Assembly (NCBI RefSeq): GCF_014649835.1
Contig: NZ_BMTU01000005.1
Coordinates: forward strand, 310,001-374,000
Direction: 5' to 3'
Length of the DNA: 64,000 nucleotides
Source: Streptomyces pilosus
Lineage (GTDB): Bacteria; Actinomycetota; Actinomycetes; Streptomycetales; Streptomycetaceae
This document shows positions 28,820-42,150 of this stretch, piece by piece (the first letter of the stretch is position 1; every line of letters starts with the position of its first letter). The position numbers and the translations under genes were made by a program. The notes beneath the pieces were generated by a model. That model was not told where the DNA came from and ran no database searches. It was given only the letters and a program-made list of their open reading frames with translations.

Positions 28820-29191
28820 TTACTTCTCCTTCTTGGCGCCGTAGCGGCTGCGGGCCTGCTTGCGGTTCTTGACACCCTGGGTGTCGAGCGAACCACGGAT
28901 GATCTTGTAGCGAACACCCGGCAGGTCCTTCACACGGCCGCCGCGCACGAGCACGATGGAGTGCTCCTGCAGGTTGTGTCCCTCACCCGGAATGTAGGCC
29001 GTGACCTCGATGCCGCTGGTCAGACGCACACGCGCGACCTTACGCAGGGCCGAGTTCGGCTTCTTCGGGGTGGTCGTGAACACACGCGTGCAGACGCCGC
29101 GACGCTGAGGGGAACCCTCGAGTGCGGGCGTCTTGTTCTTTTCGACCTTGTCCTGCCGGCCCTTGCGGACCAGCTGCTGGATCGTAGGCAC
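28820..29191 (-). CDS. rpsL: 30S ribosomal protein S12
   Basis: This 123-aa S12 is a decoding-centre protein. It has the streptomycin-related loop [19 protein letters not shown] with wild-type Lys in KKPNSA, and the second site [15 protein letters not shown], also wild type. The GTG start at 29191 is supported by GGAGAA upstream and the universal N-terminus [12 protein letters not shown]. Further upstream reading is leader. It is the first gene of the str operon, with a clear promoter about 200 bases ahead. Confidence 0.98.
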   Translation of the reverse strand: MPTIQQLVRKGRQDKVEKNKTPALEGSPQRRGVCTRVFTTTPKKPNSALRKVARVRLTSGIEVTAYIPGEGHNLQEHSIVLVRGGRVKDLPGVRYKIIRGSLDTQGVKNRKQARSRYGAKKEK

Positions 29192-29241
29192 TACTTCTCC
29201 GGTTTCTGTGTGCCGATTGGTGAAGCTAACCTGGAACGTCA

Positions 29242-29266
29242 CCGACCCACGCGGTCGGGTGTGTCG
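29242..29266 (-). promoter_or_regulatory. Hairpin element in the rpsL leader, shared with the rpsJ leader
   Basis: This is the second copy of the 25-nt element, identical to 6027-6051 except for one base. It carries the same CCGACC-GCGTG-GGTCGG stem-loop on the transcribed strand. It lies in the rpsL 5' leader between the promoter at 29388-29416 and the start codon. A joint regulator or RNA-level control of the S10 and str operons is inferred. Confidence 0.6.
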
Positions 29267-29387
29267 AATCCTGCGGACTCCCACCGCGAGGCAGAAGAAA
29301 GCGCTGAATTACGGCGGCCGTAGTCGACCCCCGGTGCGGTGTGATGGCACGCACGAAGGCCAGGGCACACCCCAGGCACAAGGTCTG

Positions 29388-29416
29388 AGCGTACCTACCT
29401 CACGGACTCCGGTCAA
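29388..29416 (-). promoter_or_regulatory. rpsL (str operon) promoter
   Basis: TTGACC-N17-TACGCT on the minus strand is an excellent match to the housekeeping (HrdB-type) consensus. Transcription would start near 29381, giving a leader of about 190 nt that includes the shared hairpin. The region from 29192 to 29506 has no gene. Confidence 0.75.
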
Positions 29417-29506
29417 AACAAATGGAGCCCGGCCCGACACGCCGGACTTCTCCCTCTTCGCTCCAGCGGCTCCCACAGCCGTCCCGAGCGCCCGTCACGA
29501 GGGCGG

Positions 29507-30037
29507 TCAGGCGCCGCCCACCACGGCCGCCAGCAGCACGAAGAAGCTGAGGAAGAGGACCCATCCGGCGACCGAGAGCCAGCCGAGGACCAGGCCGGTC
29601 AGCACGAAGCCGTCCCCTGCCTCGCCGGTGCGGCGTATCTCCGACTGCGCCATGTGACCGAGGATGACGGCCGGGAGCCCGGTGAGCCCGCCGGTGGCCA
29701 CGGACAGGATGCCGCAGACCATCGAGGCGACCGCCTTGCCGTTCGTCCTGGGCACCGGACGGGGCAGGAAGGTGGCCGGCACCGGCCCGGCGACCGCCAC
29801 CGGCTGGGGCATCGGTCCCTGCGGCAGATCGGCGACCAGCAGCGACAGCTCCGCCACCGTACGGGCCGCGTAGGCCCGGGCGACGCGCTTCTCGAACTCG
29901 GGGTGCTCCAGCCTGCCCTCGCCGTACCCGGCCCGCAGGACGTCCACCGCGCGCTCCCGGTCGGCGTGGGAGGCCAGCATCGACGGAGCGCCGGGCCCCT
30001 GCAACGGGTTGCCCTGCCACGGAGTCGGGTACGACAC
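29507..30037 (-). CDS. DUF1707/DUF4190 membrane protein
   Basis: 176 aa. The N-terminal part ASHADRERAVDVLRAGYGEG, then RLEHPEFEKRVARAYAARTV, is a DUF1707 domain, a short motif found on many actinobacterial membrane proteins. After a Pro-rich linker there are two membrane segments (ASMVCGILSVATGGLTGLPA and GLVLGWLSVAGWVLFLSFFV) with the DUF4190 pattern. GTG 30037 has GGGAGG upstream. It lies between rpoC and rpsL on the same strand with its own transcription unit. Function is unknown. Confidence 0.8.
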   Translation of the reverse strand: MSYPTPWQGNPLQGPGAPSMLASHADRERAVDVLRAGYGEGRLEHPEFEKRVARAYAARTVAELSLLVADLPQGPMPQPVAVAGPVPATFLPRPVPRTNGKAVASMVCGILSVATGGLTGLPAVILGHMAQSEIRRTGEAGDGFVLTGLVLGWLSVAGWVLFLSFFVLLAAVVGGA

Positions 30038-30138
30038 GGCTGCCTCCCGGGGGCCCGGACAGATGTCCCTGATCAGTCTTTCACCCACTTGAACGCACCG
30101 TACCGGGAGTTTGGTTCCACCGGCCCCCGCGCGCGACG

Positions 30139-30178
30139 CCGAGGGGCGGCCACCCCGTACGGAGTGACCGCCCCTCGG
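30139..30178 (-). terminator. Terminator of rpoBC
   Basis: CCGAGGGGCGG and CCGCCCCTCGG form a perfect 11-bp stem with an 18-base loop, 15 bases beyond the rpoC stop codon. It ends the rpoBC transcription unit before the DUF1707 gene. Confidence 0.8.
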
Positions 30179-30192
30179 ATCGAGCTGCCCGC

Positions 30193-34092
<3,900 letters not shown>

Positions 34093-34186
34093 TATGCGTC
34101 AATCCCTCTCAGGGTTGTAAGTCATGGGGTCTGAAACGGGGGTCCTGGGGCCGGCGGCCTTCACGCGGAAGGCCGCCGGACTCCCG

Positions 34187-37100
34187 TCAGACCTCTTCGA
34201 CGCTGCTCGGCTCGCGCCGGGACAGGTCGATGCCAAGCTCCTCCGCTGCGCGGAAGACGTCCTCGTCGGTGTCGCGCATCTCGATGGACATGCCGTCCGA
34301 GGACAGCACCTCCACGTTGAGGCACAGGGACTGCATCTCCTTGATGAGCACCTTGAAGGACTCCGGGATGCCGGGCTCGGGGATGTTCTCGCCCTTGACG
34401 ATGGCCTCGTAGACCTTCACGCGGCCGGTGACGTCGTCGGACTTGATGGTCAGCAGCTCCTGGAGCGCGTAGGCGGCGCCGTACGCCTCGAGTGCCCACA
34501 CCTCCATCTCGCCGAACCGCTGACCACCGAACTGAGCCTTACCACCCAGCGGCTGCTGGGTGATCATGCTGTACGGACCGGTCGAGCGGGCGTGCAGCTT
34601 GTCGTCGACCAGGTGGTGCAGCTTCAGGATGTACATGTAGCCGACGGAGATCGGGTCCGGGAACGGCTCACCCGAGCGGCCGTCGAACAGCCGCGCCTTG
34701 CCGGACGGGAGCACCATGCGCTCGCCGTCGCGGTTCGGGATGGTGTGCTGGAGGAGGCCCGCGAGCTCGTCCTCGCGCGCACCGTCGAACACCGGGGTGG
34801 CGACGTTGGTGCCGGGCTCGACCTTGTCGGCGCCGATGGCCTGGAGGCGCTCGGCCCAGTCCTCCGCGAGGCCGGAGACGTCCCAGCCGCGGCTGGCGAG
34901 CCAGCCGAGGTGGATCTCCAGGACCTGTCCCGGGTTCATTCGGGACGGCACACCCAGCGGGTTGAGGATGATGTCGACCGGGGTCCCGTCCTCGAGGAAC
35001 GGCATGTCCTCGATGGGCAGGATCTTGGAGATGACGCCCTTGTTGCCGTGGCGGCCGGCGAGCTTGTCACCGTCGGTGATCTTGCGCTTCTGCGCGACGT
35101 AGACGCGCACCAGCTGGTTGACACCGGGGGGAAGCTCGTCGCCCTCCTCGCGGTCGAAGACGCGCACGCCGATGACCTTGCCGGTCTCGCCGTGCGGCAC
35201 CTTCAGCGAGGTGTCACGGACCTCACGGGCCTTCTCACCGAAGATCGCGCGGAGCAGGCGCTCCTCGGGGGTCAGCTCGGTCTCACCCTTGGGCGTGACC
35301 TTGCCGACGAGGATGTCGCCGGCGATGACCTCGGCACCGATGCGGATGATGCCGCGCTCGTCGAGGTCGGCGAGGACCTCCTCGGAGACGTTCGGGATGT
35401 CCCGGGTGATCTCCTCGGGGCCGAGCTTGGTGTCACGGGCGTCGACCTCGTGCTCCTCGATGTGGATCGAGGAGAGGACGTCGTCCTGCACGAGGCGCTG
35501 CGACAGGATGATCGCGTCCTCGTAGTTGTGACCCTCCCACGGCATGAACGCGACCAGCAGGTTCTTGCCGAGCGCCATCTCGCCGTTCTCGGTGGCCGGA
35601 CCGTCGGCGAGGACCTGGCCCTCGGTGATCCGGTCGCCCTCGGCGACGATGACCTTCTGGTTGACCGAGGTCCCCTGGTTGGACCGGGAAAACTTGGCGA
35701 GGCGGTACGTGATGTACGTGCCGTCGTCGTTGGCGGTGGTGATGTAGTCCGCGGAGACCTCCTGGACCACACCCGCCTTCTCGGCCTTGACCACGTCGCC
35801 GGCGTCGACGGCGGAGCGGTACTCCATGCCGGTGCCGACGAGCGGGGACTCGCTCTTGATGAGCGGCACGGCCTGGCGCATCATGTTCGCGCCCATGAGG
35901 GCACGGTTGGCGTCGTCGTGCTCGAGGAACGGGATCATGGCGGTCGCGACCGACACCATCTGGCGCGGCGAGACGTCCATGTAGTCGACCTCGTCACCGG
36001 GGACGTAGTCGACCTCGCCGCCGCGGCGGCGGACCAGGATGCGGTTCTCGACGAAGCGCATCTCGTCACTGAGCGGCGCGTTGGCCTGCGCGATGACGAA
36101 GCGGTCCTCCTCGTCGGCGGTCAGGTAGTCCACCTCGTCGGTGACCTGGCCGTCGACGACCTTGCGGTACGGCGTCTCGATGAAGCCGAACGGGTTGATC
36201 CGCCCGTAGGAGGCGAGCGAGCCGATCAGACCGATGTTCGGGCCTTCGGGCGTCTCGATCGGGCACATGCGGCCGTAGTGCGAGGGGTGCACGTCACGGA
36301 CCTCGAAGCCGGCCCGCTCACGGGAGAGACCACCCGGGCCAAGGGCGTTGAGACGACGCTTGTGCGTCAGACCCGACAGCGGGTTGTTCTGGTCCATGAA
36401 CTGGGACAGCTGGCTGGTGCCGAAGAACTCCTTGATGGAGGCGACGACCGGCCGGATGTTGATCAGGGTCTGCGGCGTGATCGCCTCGACGTCCTGGGTG
36501 GTCATGCGCTCGCGCACGACGCGCTCCATACGGGCGAGACCCGTACGGACCTGGTTCTGGATCAGCTCGCCGACGTTGCGGATGCGGCGGTTGCCGAAGT
36601 GGTCGATGTCGTCGGTCTCGACGATGATCGAGCGCCCGGACTCGCCGACCGTCTCGGTCTCACCGGCGTGCAGCTTCACCAGGTACTTGATGGTGGCGAT
36701 GATGTCGTCGGTGGTGAGCACGCCGGCGTCCAGCGGCTCGTCCCCGCCGAGCTTCTTGTTGACCTTGTAGCGGCCGACCTTGGCCAGGTCGTAGCGCTTG
36801 GGGTTGAAGTAGAGGTTCTCGAGCAGCGTCTGCGCGGCCTCACGCGTGGGGGGCTCGCCCGGGCGCAGCTTGCGGTAGATGTCGAGCAGCGCGTCGTCCT
36901 GGCCCTGGGTGTGGTCCTTCTCCAGGGTGGCGCGCATGGACTCGTACTCGCCGAACTCCTCGAGGATCTGCTCGGTGGTCCAGCCGAGCGCCTTCAGGAG
37001 GACGGTGACGGACTGCTTGCGCTTGCGGTCGATGCGCACACCGACCATGTCGCGCTTGTCGATCTCCATCTCCAGCCAGGCACCCCGGGAGGGGATGATC

Positions 37101-37672
37101 TTGGCGGAGAAGATGTCCTTGTCGGACGTCTTGTCGATGGAGGAGTCGAAGTAGACGCCCGGCGAGCGGACCAGCTGGGACACCACGACACGCTCGGTGC
37201 CGTTGATGACGAAGGTGCCCTTGTTCGTCATGAGCGGGAAGTCGCCCATGAAGACGGTCTGGGACTTGATCTCGCCGGTCTCGTTGTTCGTGAACTCGGC
37301 GGTGACGAAGAGCGGGGCGGCGTACGTGAAGTCGCGCTCCTTGCACTCGTCGATGGAGTTCTTCGGCGGCTCGAAGCGGTGGTCGCGGAAGGTCAGCGAC
37401 ATCGACCCGGAGAAGTCCTCGATCGGGGAGATCTCCTCGAAGATCTCCTCCAGACCGGACTTGGTGGGGACGTCCTGCCCGTTCTCGAGAGCCTCCTCGA
37501 CCCGACTCTGCCAGGCGGTGTTGCCGAGCAGCCAGTCGAAGCTCTCGGTCTGCAGCGCGAGCAGGTTCGGAACCTCGAGAGGCTCCTTGATCTTTGCAAA
37601 GGAGATGCGCAGCGGGGCGGTGCTGGCGCCGTTGTTCGTATTCGCGGTCGAGGCGTTGCGCGAGGCGGCCAA
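34187..37672 (-). CDS. rpoB: DNA-directed RNA polymerase beta subunit, with Asn at the rifamycin-site residue 442
   Basis: 1161 aa, the same length as in S. coelicolor, from TTG 37672 ([14 protein letters not shown]) with AAGGA upstream. It carries the beta-lobes, fork and flap, and ends [13 protein letters not shown]. The rifamycin pocket reads [17 protein letters not shown], then [20 protein letters not shown]. The residue after KRRL is Asn442 (codon AAC at 36347-36349) where Ser is normal (E. coli Ser531). Other cluster residues, including His437, look wild type. Asn here is known in some naturally rifamycin-resistant actinomycetes. Only one rpoB is visible in the window. Confidence 0.98.
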   Translation of the reverse strand: MAASRNASTANTNNGASTAPLRISFAKIKEPLEVPNLLALQTESFDWLLGNTAWQSRVEEALENGQDVPTKSGLEEIFEEISPIEDFSGSMSLTFRDHRFEPPKNSIDECKERDFTYAAPLFVTAEFTNNETGEIKSQTVFMGDFPLMTNKGTFVINGTERVVVSQLVRSPGVYFDSSIDKTSDKDIFSAKIIPSRGAWLEMEIDKRDMVGVRIDRKRKQSVTVLLKALGWTTEQILEEFGEYESMRATLEKDHTQGQDDALLDIYRKLRPGEPPTREAAQTLLENLYFNPKRYDLAKVGRYKVNKKLGGDEPLDAGVLTTDDIIATIKYLVKLHAGETETVGESGRSIIVETDDIDHFGNRRIRNVGELIQNQVRTGLARMERVVRERMTTQDVEAITPQTLINIRPVVASIKEFFGTSQLSQFMDQNNPLSGLTHKRRLNALGPGGLSRERAGFEVRDVHPSHYGRMCPIETPEGPNIGLIGSLASYGRINPFGFIETPYRKVVDGQVTDEVDYLTADEEDRFVIAQANAPLSDEMRFVENRILVRRRGGEVDYVPGDEVDYMDVSPRQMVSVATAMIPFLEHDDANRALMGANMMRQAVPLIKSESPLVGTGMEYRSAVDAGDVVKAEKAGVVQEVSADYITTANDDGTYITYRLAKFSRSNQGTSVNQKVIVAEGDRITEGQVLADGPATENGEMALGKNLLVAFMPWEGHNYEDAIILSQRLVQDDVLSSIHIEEHEVDARDTKLGPEEITRDIPNVSEEVLADLDERGIIRIGAEVIAGDILVGKVTPKGETELTPEERLLRAIFGEKAREVRDTSLKVPHGETGKVIGVRVFDREEGDELPPGVNQLVRVYVAQKRKITDGDKLAGRHGNKGVISKILPIEDMPFLEDGTPVDIILNPLGVPSRMNPGQVLEIHLGWLASRGWDVSGLAEDWAERLQAIGADKVEPGTNVATPVFDGAREDELAGLLQHTIPNRDGERMVLPSGKARLFDGRSGEPFPDPISVGYMYILKLHHLVDDKLHARSTGPYSMITQQPLGGKAQFGGQRFGEMEVWALEAYGAAYALQELLTIKSDDVTGRVKVYEAIVKGENIPEPGIPESFKVLIKEMQSLCLNVEVLSSDGMSIEMRDTDEDVFRAAEELGIDLSRREPSSVEEV

Positions 37673-37854
37673 GAGGGGGTCCTTCCGAGGGCTCGGACTC
37701 ACTACGCGCGTACCGGCCCCCCACTGTGCGCGGTGACAGATTCGTCTGATGGGGTCCAAAAGCCCAGGTCAGAGATCATCTGGTCATCGGTGCTCGAGTG
37801 AGGGCATGCCCCTGGTGACGGGCAGGGGACAGCTAACAGGCAGCGCAAAGGGTC

Positions 37855-37883
37855 AGTGTAGCCACTTGGCACACTGATGTCCA
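37855..37883 (-). promoter_or_regulatory. rpoB promoter
   Basis: TGGACA-N17-TACACT on the minus strand is a good housekeeping-type promoter. Its start would be near 37848, giving a leader of about 175 nt before the TTG of rpoB. With the hairpin at 38175-38212 it means rpoBC can be transcribed apart from rplJL. Confidence 0.65.
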
Positions 37884-38174
37884 GTGCGGTGTACGAGACC
37901 GGGTAGTGGCCCTCGTTGTCATCAACTCCTGCGACAAGGCGCTGCCCTCAACGCACCGTGATACTGCCCTCTTTGCCGTCGATCCATGCCTCGGATTCGG
38001 ATCCTTGTGACGACGCGTCCTGAGAATTGCGCGCTGCGTGCGGTTCGTCAAGGCCCCCCTTGCCCGAGCCGCTTGCCACGGGGCGATTCCTCGCGGCCCC
38101 GGGAGGCACAACGAAGATCACCCTACCCCCCGCCGTCCCGGGGGCAAGGCAGCCGCCACCGGGCCCCTCGTACG

Positions 38175-38212
38175 CCGAAGAGCGACCACCCGGATGGATG
38201 ATCGCTCTTCGG
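38175..38212 (-). terminator. Hairpin terminator after rplL
   Basis: CCGAAGAGCGA and TCGCTCTTCGG form a perfect 11-bp stem with a 16-base loop, 60 bases after the rplL stop. In most bacteria rplJL-rpoBC is one operon with partial termination here. The sequence fits an attenuator or full terminator. The rest of the 600-bp rplL-rpoB gap contains the rpoB promoter and no gene. Confidence 0.75.
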
Positions 38213-38271
38213 TGCTTGAGCGTTACACGTCCCGTGGGACGCGCTGCGGATCCCGTGGGACCCGCGAGGTC

Positions 38272-38655
38272 TTACTTGACCTCGACGGAGGCGCCGGCGC
38301 CCTTGAGGGACTCGGCGGCCTTCTCGGCGGCGTCCTTGGCGACCTTCTCGAGAACGGGCTTCGGGGCGCCGTCCACGAGGTCCTTGGCCTCCTTCAGACC
38401 CAGGGAGGTCAGCTCACGCACGACCTTGATGACCTGGATCTTCTTGTCGCCGGCACCGGTGAGGATGACGTCGAACTCGTCCTTCTCCTCGGCCTGCTCG
38501 ACCGGGGCACCCGGGCCGGCGGGGCCGGCGACGGCGACGGCCGCGGCGGCGGTGACGTCGAACTTCTCCTCGAAGGCCTTCACGAACTCGGAGAGCTCGA
38601 TGAGGGTCATCTCCTCGAACTGGGCGAGCAGGTCTTCCTGGCTGAGCTTCGCCAT
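38272..38655 (-). CDS. rplL: 50S ribosomal protein L7/L12
   Basis: This 127-aa stalk protein has the N-terminal dimerisation part ([20 protein letters not shown]), an Ala/Gly-rich hinge ([17 protein letters not shown]), and the factor-binding C-terminal domain ([20 protein letters not shown], then [18 protein letters not shown]). Copies of the dimer sit on L10 and recruit EF-Tu and EF-G. It is the second gene of rplJL (115-bp gap), and a hairpin follows. Confidence 0.98.
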   Translation of the reverse strand: MAKLSQEDLLAQFEEMTLIELSEFVKAFEEKFDVTAAAAVAVAGPAGPGAPVEQAEEKDEFDVILTGAGDKKIQVIKVVRELTSLGLKEAKDLVDGAPKPVLEKVAKDAAEKAAESLKGAGASVEVK

Positions 38656-38770
38656 GATGGCGGTCCTTCCACTAATTCGGCAGGTGCCGGATGTACGGGG
38701 TGAGGCGGGCGTACGTCGGGCCCGCTGCGACCCCCGCCGCTAGGCGGCCGGGGTCAGGAAGCGAGCCGAA

Positions 38771-39301
38771 TTACTCGGCACCGCCCTGCTCGTCCTGCTT
38801 GGCACGGAGCGCGTCCACGGTGCGGACGAGCTTCGAGGGGAGCGCCTGGAAGAGCTGAGCAGTCTGCGTCTGCTTGCCCTTGAAGGCACCCGCCAGCTTG
38901 GCGAGCAGAACCTCGCGGGACTCGAGGTCCGCGAGCTTCTTGATCTCGTCGGCGGACATCGCCTTGCCGTCAAGGACACCGCCCTTGATGACGAGATTCG
39001 GGTTGTCCTTGGCGAAGTCACGAAGACCCTTCGCCGACTCCACCGGGTCACCGGTGACGAAGGCGACCGCCGTCGGGCCAGCGAAGAGCTGGTCGTCGAG
39101 CGTGATCCCGGCCTCGTTGGCCGCAATCTTGGTCAGCGTGTTCTTCACCACGGCGTACTGGGCGTTCTCACCGAGCGAACGACGCAGCGTCTTGAGCTGC
39201 GCCACGGTGAGACCGCGGTACTCGGTCAGCACGGCGGCGTTGGAGCTGCGGAACTTGTCCGTCAGCTCGGCAACCGCGGCAGCCTTGTCGGGCCTCGCCA
39301 T
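38771..39301 (-). CDS. rplJ: 50S ribosomal protein L10
   Basis: This 176-aa L10 starts [20 protein letters not shown] and has [20 protein letters not shown], then [20 protein letters not shown]. The C-terminal helix ([15 protein letters not shown]) binds L7/L12 dimers. In E. coli the L10-L12 complex represses its own mRNA through a leader structure, and a similar leader may lie upstream here. A strong AAGGAGG site lies in the 16 bases before the ATG at 39301. Confidence 0.98.
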   Translation of the reverse strand: MARPDKAAAVAELTDKFRSSNAAVLTEYRGLTVAQLKTLRRSLGENAQYAVVKNTLTKIAANEAGITLDDQLFAGPTAVAFVTGDPVESAKGLRDFAKDNPNLVIKGGVLDGKAMSADEIKKLADLESREVLLAKLAGAFKGKQTQTAQLFQALPSKLVRTVDALRAKQDEQGGAE

Positions 39302-39541
39302 AGAGCCTCGGCCTCCTTCCGGGTGATTCGGACCGCGCGGACCCGAAGGAGGACTGGGGAAAACGAAACGCCCCGGGCGCAGGCGCACGGGGCTCAGCTC
39401 GACCGGTCTTTCGCATGCTCGCGGCAGCGAACTCCGGGAACTCTTCCACTGACACCTGCGCGGGTCGTCCGCAGTTCAGCGGATCCTTCGGCCACCGCGC
39501 CCTCTGACGAGCGCACGGCAACGACCAGCGGTCTTTGGCTT
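39302..39541 (-). ncRNA. Possible L10 leader (autoregulatory 5' UTR of rplJL)
   Basis: Between the likely promoter at 39549-39578 and the rplJ ATG there are about 240 bases with no coding signal. L10 leaders with a kink-turn-like fold bound by L10(L12)4 occupy this place in many bacteria. I did not verify the conserved structure base by base, so this rests on position and length. Confidence 0.45.
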
Positions 39542-39548
39542 CTGTGGA

Positions 39549-39578
39549 AGAGTACGCGAACGGATCGGCATGGAGCAA
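39549..39578 (-). promoter_or_regulatory. Candidate rplJ promoter
   Basis: On the minus strand TTGCTC-N18-TACTCT resembles a housekeeping promoter. It lies between the lipoprotein gene and rplJ, at a distance that would give a leader of about 240 nt. Confidence 0.45.
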
Positions 39579-39631
39579 ATCGGCCGACCGGGTGGCCCCG
39601 GGGGACCGGGGCCCGTGGTGCCGGGCGGGCC

Positions 39632-40570
39632 TTACGCGCCCGCGCCCAGCTCCTCCAGCTCCTTCATCATCTCCATGAAGTCGAAGGTGTCCTTGGCCGG
39701 CGGGGCCTCGACCGCGGCGGCGGCGCCGTAGTCGGAGTAGTGCGCCGTCATGTTCATCGTGCCCTGGTCCATCTGCATGCCGACGACCATCTTGGCCGGG
39801 TAGTCGTCCTCGTTGACCCAGACCTCGGTGTCGTAGCCCTTCAGGCCCGTCTTCTTCATGTTGGCGACGAGCTGCTCGCGCTCCTCGTCGGTGAAGGCGC
39901 CGTCGAGGCCCTTGTTGGCGTCGAGCATCTCCTCGATGGTCAGGGTGCCCTTGTAGTGCTGCGTCTGGACGCCGTCGACCTTCTCAGGACCCACGTGCTT
40001 CAGGCTCTTGGACTCGAGCAGCAGGGCGAGCTGCTGCGCCGGGTCCTGGTTCATGTTCTCCATGCCGCCGGTCATCTGCTTCTGGATCTCCGGGTCGCCG
40101 GAGGCCTCGGCCATGGCGCCGAAGTCCATCTTCATCCAGCGCTTGCCGTCCATCTCGGCGGCCTGCTCCGCGCCCATGTCCATGTACATGGCACCGTCCA
40201 GCATGATCATGCGCATCTGCTCGGGCGCTTCCGGGTCGCCCGCCGTGAGGGCGGAGCCCTTCATGGTGACGTCCATGACGGCCGGGTCCCAGCCCTGCAC
40301 GCCGGACATCTCCATGGTGCCGCCGCCGTCCAGGCCGGCCGGCATCGTCATGGTCATCCGCACCTTGGAGGACTTGGCCTCCGAGGTCTTCTTGAAGGCC
40401 GCCTGGAGGACCTTCGTCATCTCGTTCTGCGTCTGCGCCTCGGACTGTGCCGAGCCGGCGGCCTTCTTCTTGCCGCCCTCGTCCCCGTCCCCGCTGCATC
40501 CCGCGACACCCGCGACGACGGCCGCGGCCGTCAGACAGACACCCGCGCGCTTCCAAGCGGCCATGGCCAT
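39632..40570 (-). CDS. Lipoprotein of the LppX/LprAFG-like type
   Basis: About 312 aa. The lipoprotein signal is clear: basic start (AAWKRAG), hydrophobic core, lipobox VAGC with Cys25. The rest is a beta-rich domain unusually high in Met (KVRMTMTMPAGLDGGGTMEM, GAMYMDMGAEQAAEM), with later KTGLKGYDTEVWVNEDDYPA. Such proteins (similar to LppX/LprAFG and DUF6612) are thought to carry lipids or other hydrophobic ligands outside the membrane. ATG 40570 follows AGGGGTGGGA. It sits alone between the rplA terminator and rplJ. Confidence 0.8.
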   Translation of the reverse strand: MAMAAWKRAGVCLTAAAVVAGVAGCSGDGDEGGKKKAAGSAQSEAQTQNEMTKVLQAAFKKTSEAKSSKVRMTMTMPAGLDGGGTMEMSGVQGWDPAVMDVTMKGSALTAGDPEAPEQMRMIMLDGAMYMDMGAEQAAEMDGKRWMKMDFGAMAEASGDPEIQKQMTGGMENMNQDPAQQLALLLESKSLKHVGPEKVDGVQTQHYKGTLTIEEMLDANKGLDGAFTDEEREQLVANMKKTGLKGYDTEVWVNEDDYPAKMVVGMQMDQGTMNMTAHYSDYGAAAAVEAPPAKDTFDFMEMMKELEELGAGA

Positions 40571-40654
40571 GAATCCCACCCCTGGTTGTTTCTCTGTGCT
40601 ACGTCTGTGAAGTCAAGGGAACGGTAACCCACCCGAGTGACACTGTCGTACGAA

Positions 40655-40697
40655 AAAGCCCGCCCCCGGGCCTCTGGGAGGCTCGGGGGCGGGCTTT
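40655..40697 (-). terminator. Terminator of rplKA
   Basis: AAAGCCCGCCCCCG and CGGGGGCGGGCTTT form a perfect 14-bp stem with a 15-base loop, with an A-run at its low-coordinate end (T-run on the transcript). It lies 34 bases beyond the rplA stop and fits a rho-independent terminator. Confidence 0.9.
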
Positions 40698-40731
40698 CAC
40701 AGTGCGCGGACCGGCAGAGCGGTCACCCGGC

Positions 40732-41457
40732 TCAGACGGCGGCCGGGTCCTCCTCGACGAGGAGGTTGCGGGTGCGGTTCGGGTCGAGCGGAATGCCGGG
40801 GCCCATCGTGGTGGTGATGGCGGCCTTCTTGATGTAGCGACCCTTGGCGGCGGACGGCTTCAGACGGAGGATCTCCTCCAGGGCCGCACCGTAGTTCTCC
40901 ACCAGCTTGGTGTCGTCGAACGACGTCTTGCCGATGATGAAGTGCAGGTTCGAGTGCTTGTCGACGCGGAACTCGATCTTGCCGCCCTTGATGTCGTTGA
41001 CGGCCTTGGTGACGTCCGGGGTCACGGTGCCGGTCTTCGGGTTCGGCATCAGACCACGGGGACCGAGCACGCGGCCGAGGCGGCCGACCTTGCCCATGAG
41101 GTCCGGGGTGGCGACGACGGCGTCGAAGTCCAGACGGCCCTTCGACACCTCGTCGATCAGCTCGTCGGCGCCGACGATGTCGGCGCCCGCGGCACGCGCG
41201 GCCTCGGCACGGTCACCGGTCGCGAAGACCAGGACCCGGGCGGTCTTGCCGGTGCCGTGCGGGAGGTTCACGGTGCCACGGACCATCTGGTCGGCCTTGC
41301 GCGGGTCGACACCCAGGCGGAAGGCGACCTCGACGGTGCCGTCGAACTTGGTCGTGGACGTCTCCTTGGCGAGACGGACGGCCTCGAGCGGGGCGTACAG
41401 CTTCTCCCGGTCGATCTTGGCGTCCGCAGCGCGGAGAGACTTGCTGCGCTTGCTCAC
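40732..41457 (-). CDS. rplA: 50S ribosomal protein L1
   Basis: This 241-aa L1 has the two-domain fold with [20 protein letters not shown], then [20 protein letters not shown] and the signature [21 protein letters not shown]1 forms the mobile stalk at the E site and in many bacteria represses rplKA translation. GTG 41457 is supported by AGGAGC upstream (N-terminus VSKRSKSLR). It follows rplK by 82 bp. Confidence 0.98.
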   Translation of the reverse strand: MSKRSKSLRAADAKIDREKLYAPLEAVRLAKETSTTKFDGTVEVAFRLGVDPRKADQMVRGTVNLPHGTGKTARVLVFATGDRAEAARAAGADIVGADELIDEVSKGRLDFDAVVATPDLMGKVGRLGRVLGPRGLMPNPKTGTVTPDVTKAVNDIKGGKIEFRVDKHSNLHFIIGKTSFDDTKLVENYGAALEEILRLKPSAAKGRYIKKAAITTTMGPGIPLDPNRTRNLLVEEDPAAV

Positions 41458-41539
41458 TGAAAGCTCCTGTGGAATCTGAGGAGTCGTGGTCCGGGCCGAG
41501 CCGGCCCTTCCACTACTGCTTGGCTTACGGGGGTGGAGG

Positions 41540-41974
41540 TCAGCCCTCGACCGTGACGCCCATGGAACGGGCGGTGCCGGCGATGATCTTCTCGGCGGCG
41601 TCCAGGTCGTTGGCGTTGAGGTCGGGCATCTTGGTGGTGGCGATCTCACGGACCTGGTCACGCGTGATCTTCGCGACCTTGGTCTTGTGCGGCTCGCCGG
41701 AGCCCTTCTCCACACCCGCGGCCTTGAGGATCATCTTGGCGGCCGGCGGGGTCTTGGTGATGAAGGTGAAGGAACGGTCCTCGTAGACCGTGATCTCCAC
41801 CGGGATGACCCAGCCGCGCTGCGACTCGGTCGCGGCGTTGTAGGCCTTGCAGAACTCCATGATGTTGACGCCGTGCTGGCCCAGCGCGGGGCCGACCGGC
41901 GGGGCCGGGTTGGCGGCACCGGCCTGGATCTGGAGCTTGATGAGCCCCGTGACCTTCTTCTTCTTGGGAGGCAT
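41540..41974 (-). CDS. rplK: 50S ribosomal protein L11
   Basis: This 144-aa L11 starts [20 protein letters not shown] and has [20 protein letters not shown], the proline-rich segment involved in thiostrepton action. The C-terminal rRNA-binding domain ([20 protein letters not shown]) follows. L11 is also needed for RelA activation and thus the stringent response (it is relC in Streptomyces). No disruption is seen. It is the first gene of rplKA, separated from nusG by a terminator and a probable promoter. Confidence 0.98.
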   Translation of the reverse strand: MPPKKKKVTGLIKLQIQAGAANPAPPVGPALGQHGVNIMEFCKAYNAATESQRGWVIPVEITVYEDRSFTFITKTPPAAKMILKAAGVEKGSGEPHKTKVAKITRDQVREIATTKMPDLNANDLDAAEKIIAGTARSMGVTVEG

Positions 41975-42046
41975 GGCTCTCCGGGTCCTTTCGATTCGGG
42001 TCCTGCCCACGTCATGGGGACAACCCGGACGCAGGCATACCGCACA

Positions 42047-42074
42047 ACGATAACGGGTATAGATGCGCGGCCAA
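42047..42074 (-). promoter_or_regulatory. Candidate rplK promoter
   Basis: TTGGCC-N16-TATCGT on the minus strand lies directly after the nusG terminator and about 73 bases before the rplK ATG. It would drive rplKA independently. The match is fair, and it is supported mainly by position. Confidence 0.4.
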
Positions 42075-42080
42075 AACCGA

Positions 42081-42118
42081 GCAGGTCAGACAAACGCGCG
42101 AGCGTTCGCCTGACCTGC
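42081..42118 (-). terminator. Terminator after nusG
   Basis: GCAGGTCAG and CTGACCTGC form a perfect 9-bp outer stem, with an inner AACGC/GCGTT pairing around a four-base loop. It lies 32 bases after the nusG stop and separates secE-nusG from rplKA. Confidence 0.75.
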
Positions 42119-42150
42119 GCGGAAGCTGTGTACCAGCCGTTCCAGAAGGG

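Noticed and set aside
28820..29191. A streptomycin-resistance change in S12
   Set aside because: The TPKKPNSA and GGRVKDLPG loops have the wild-type residues.
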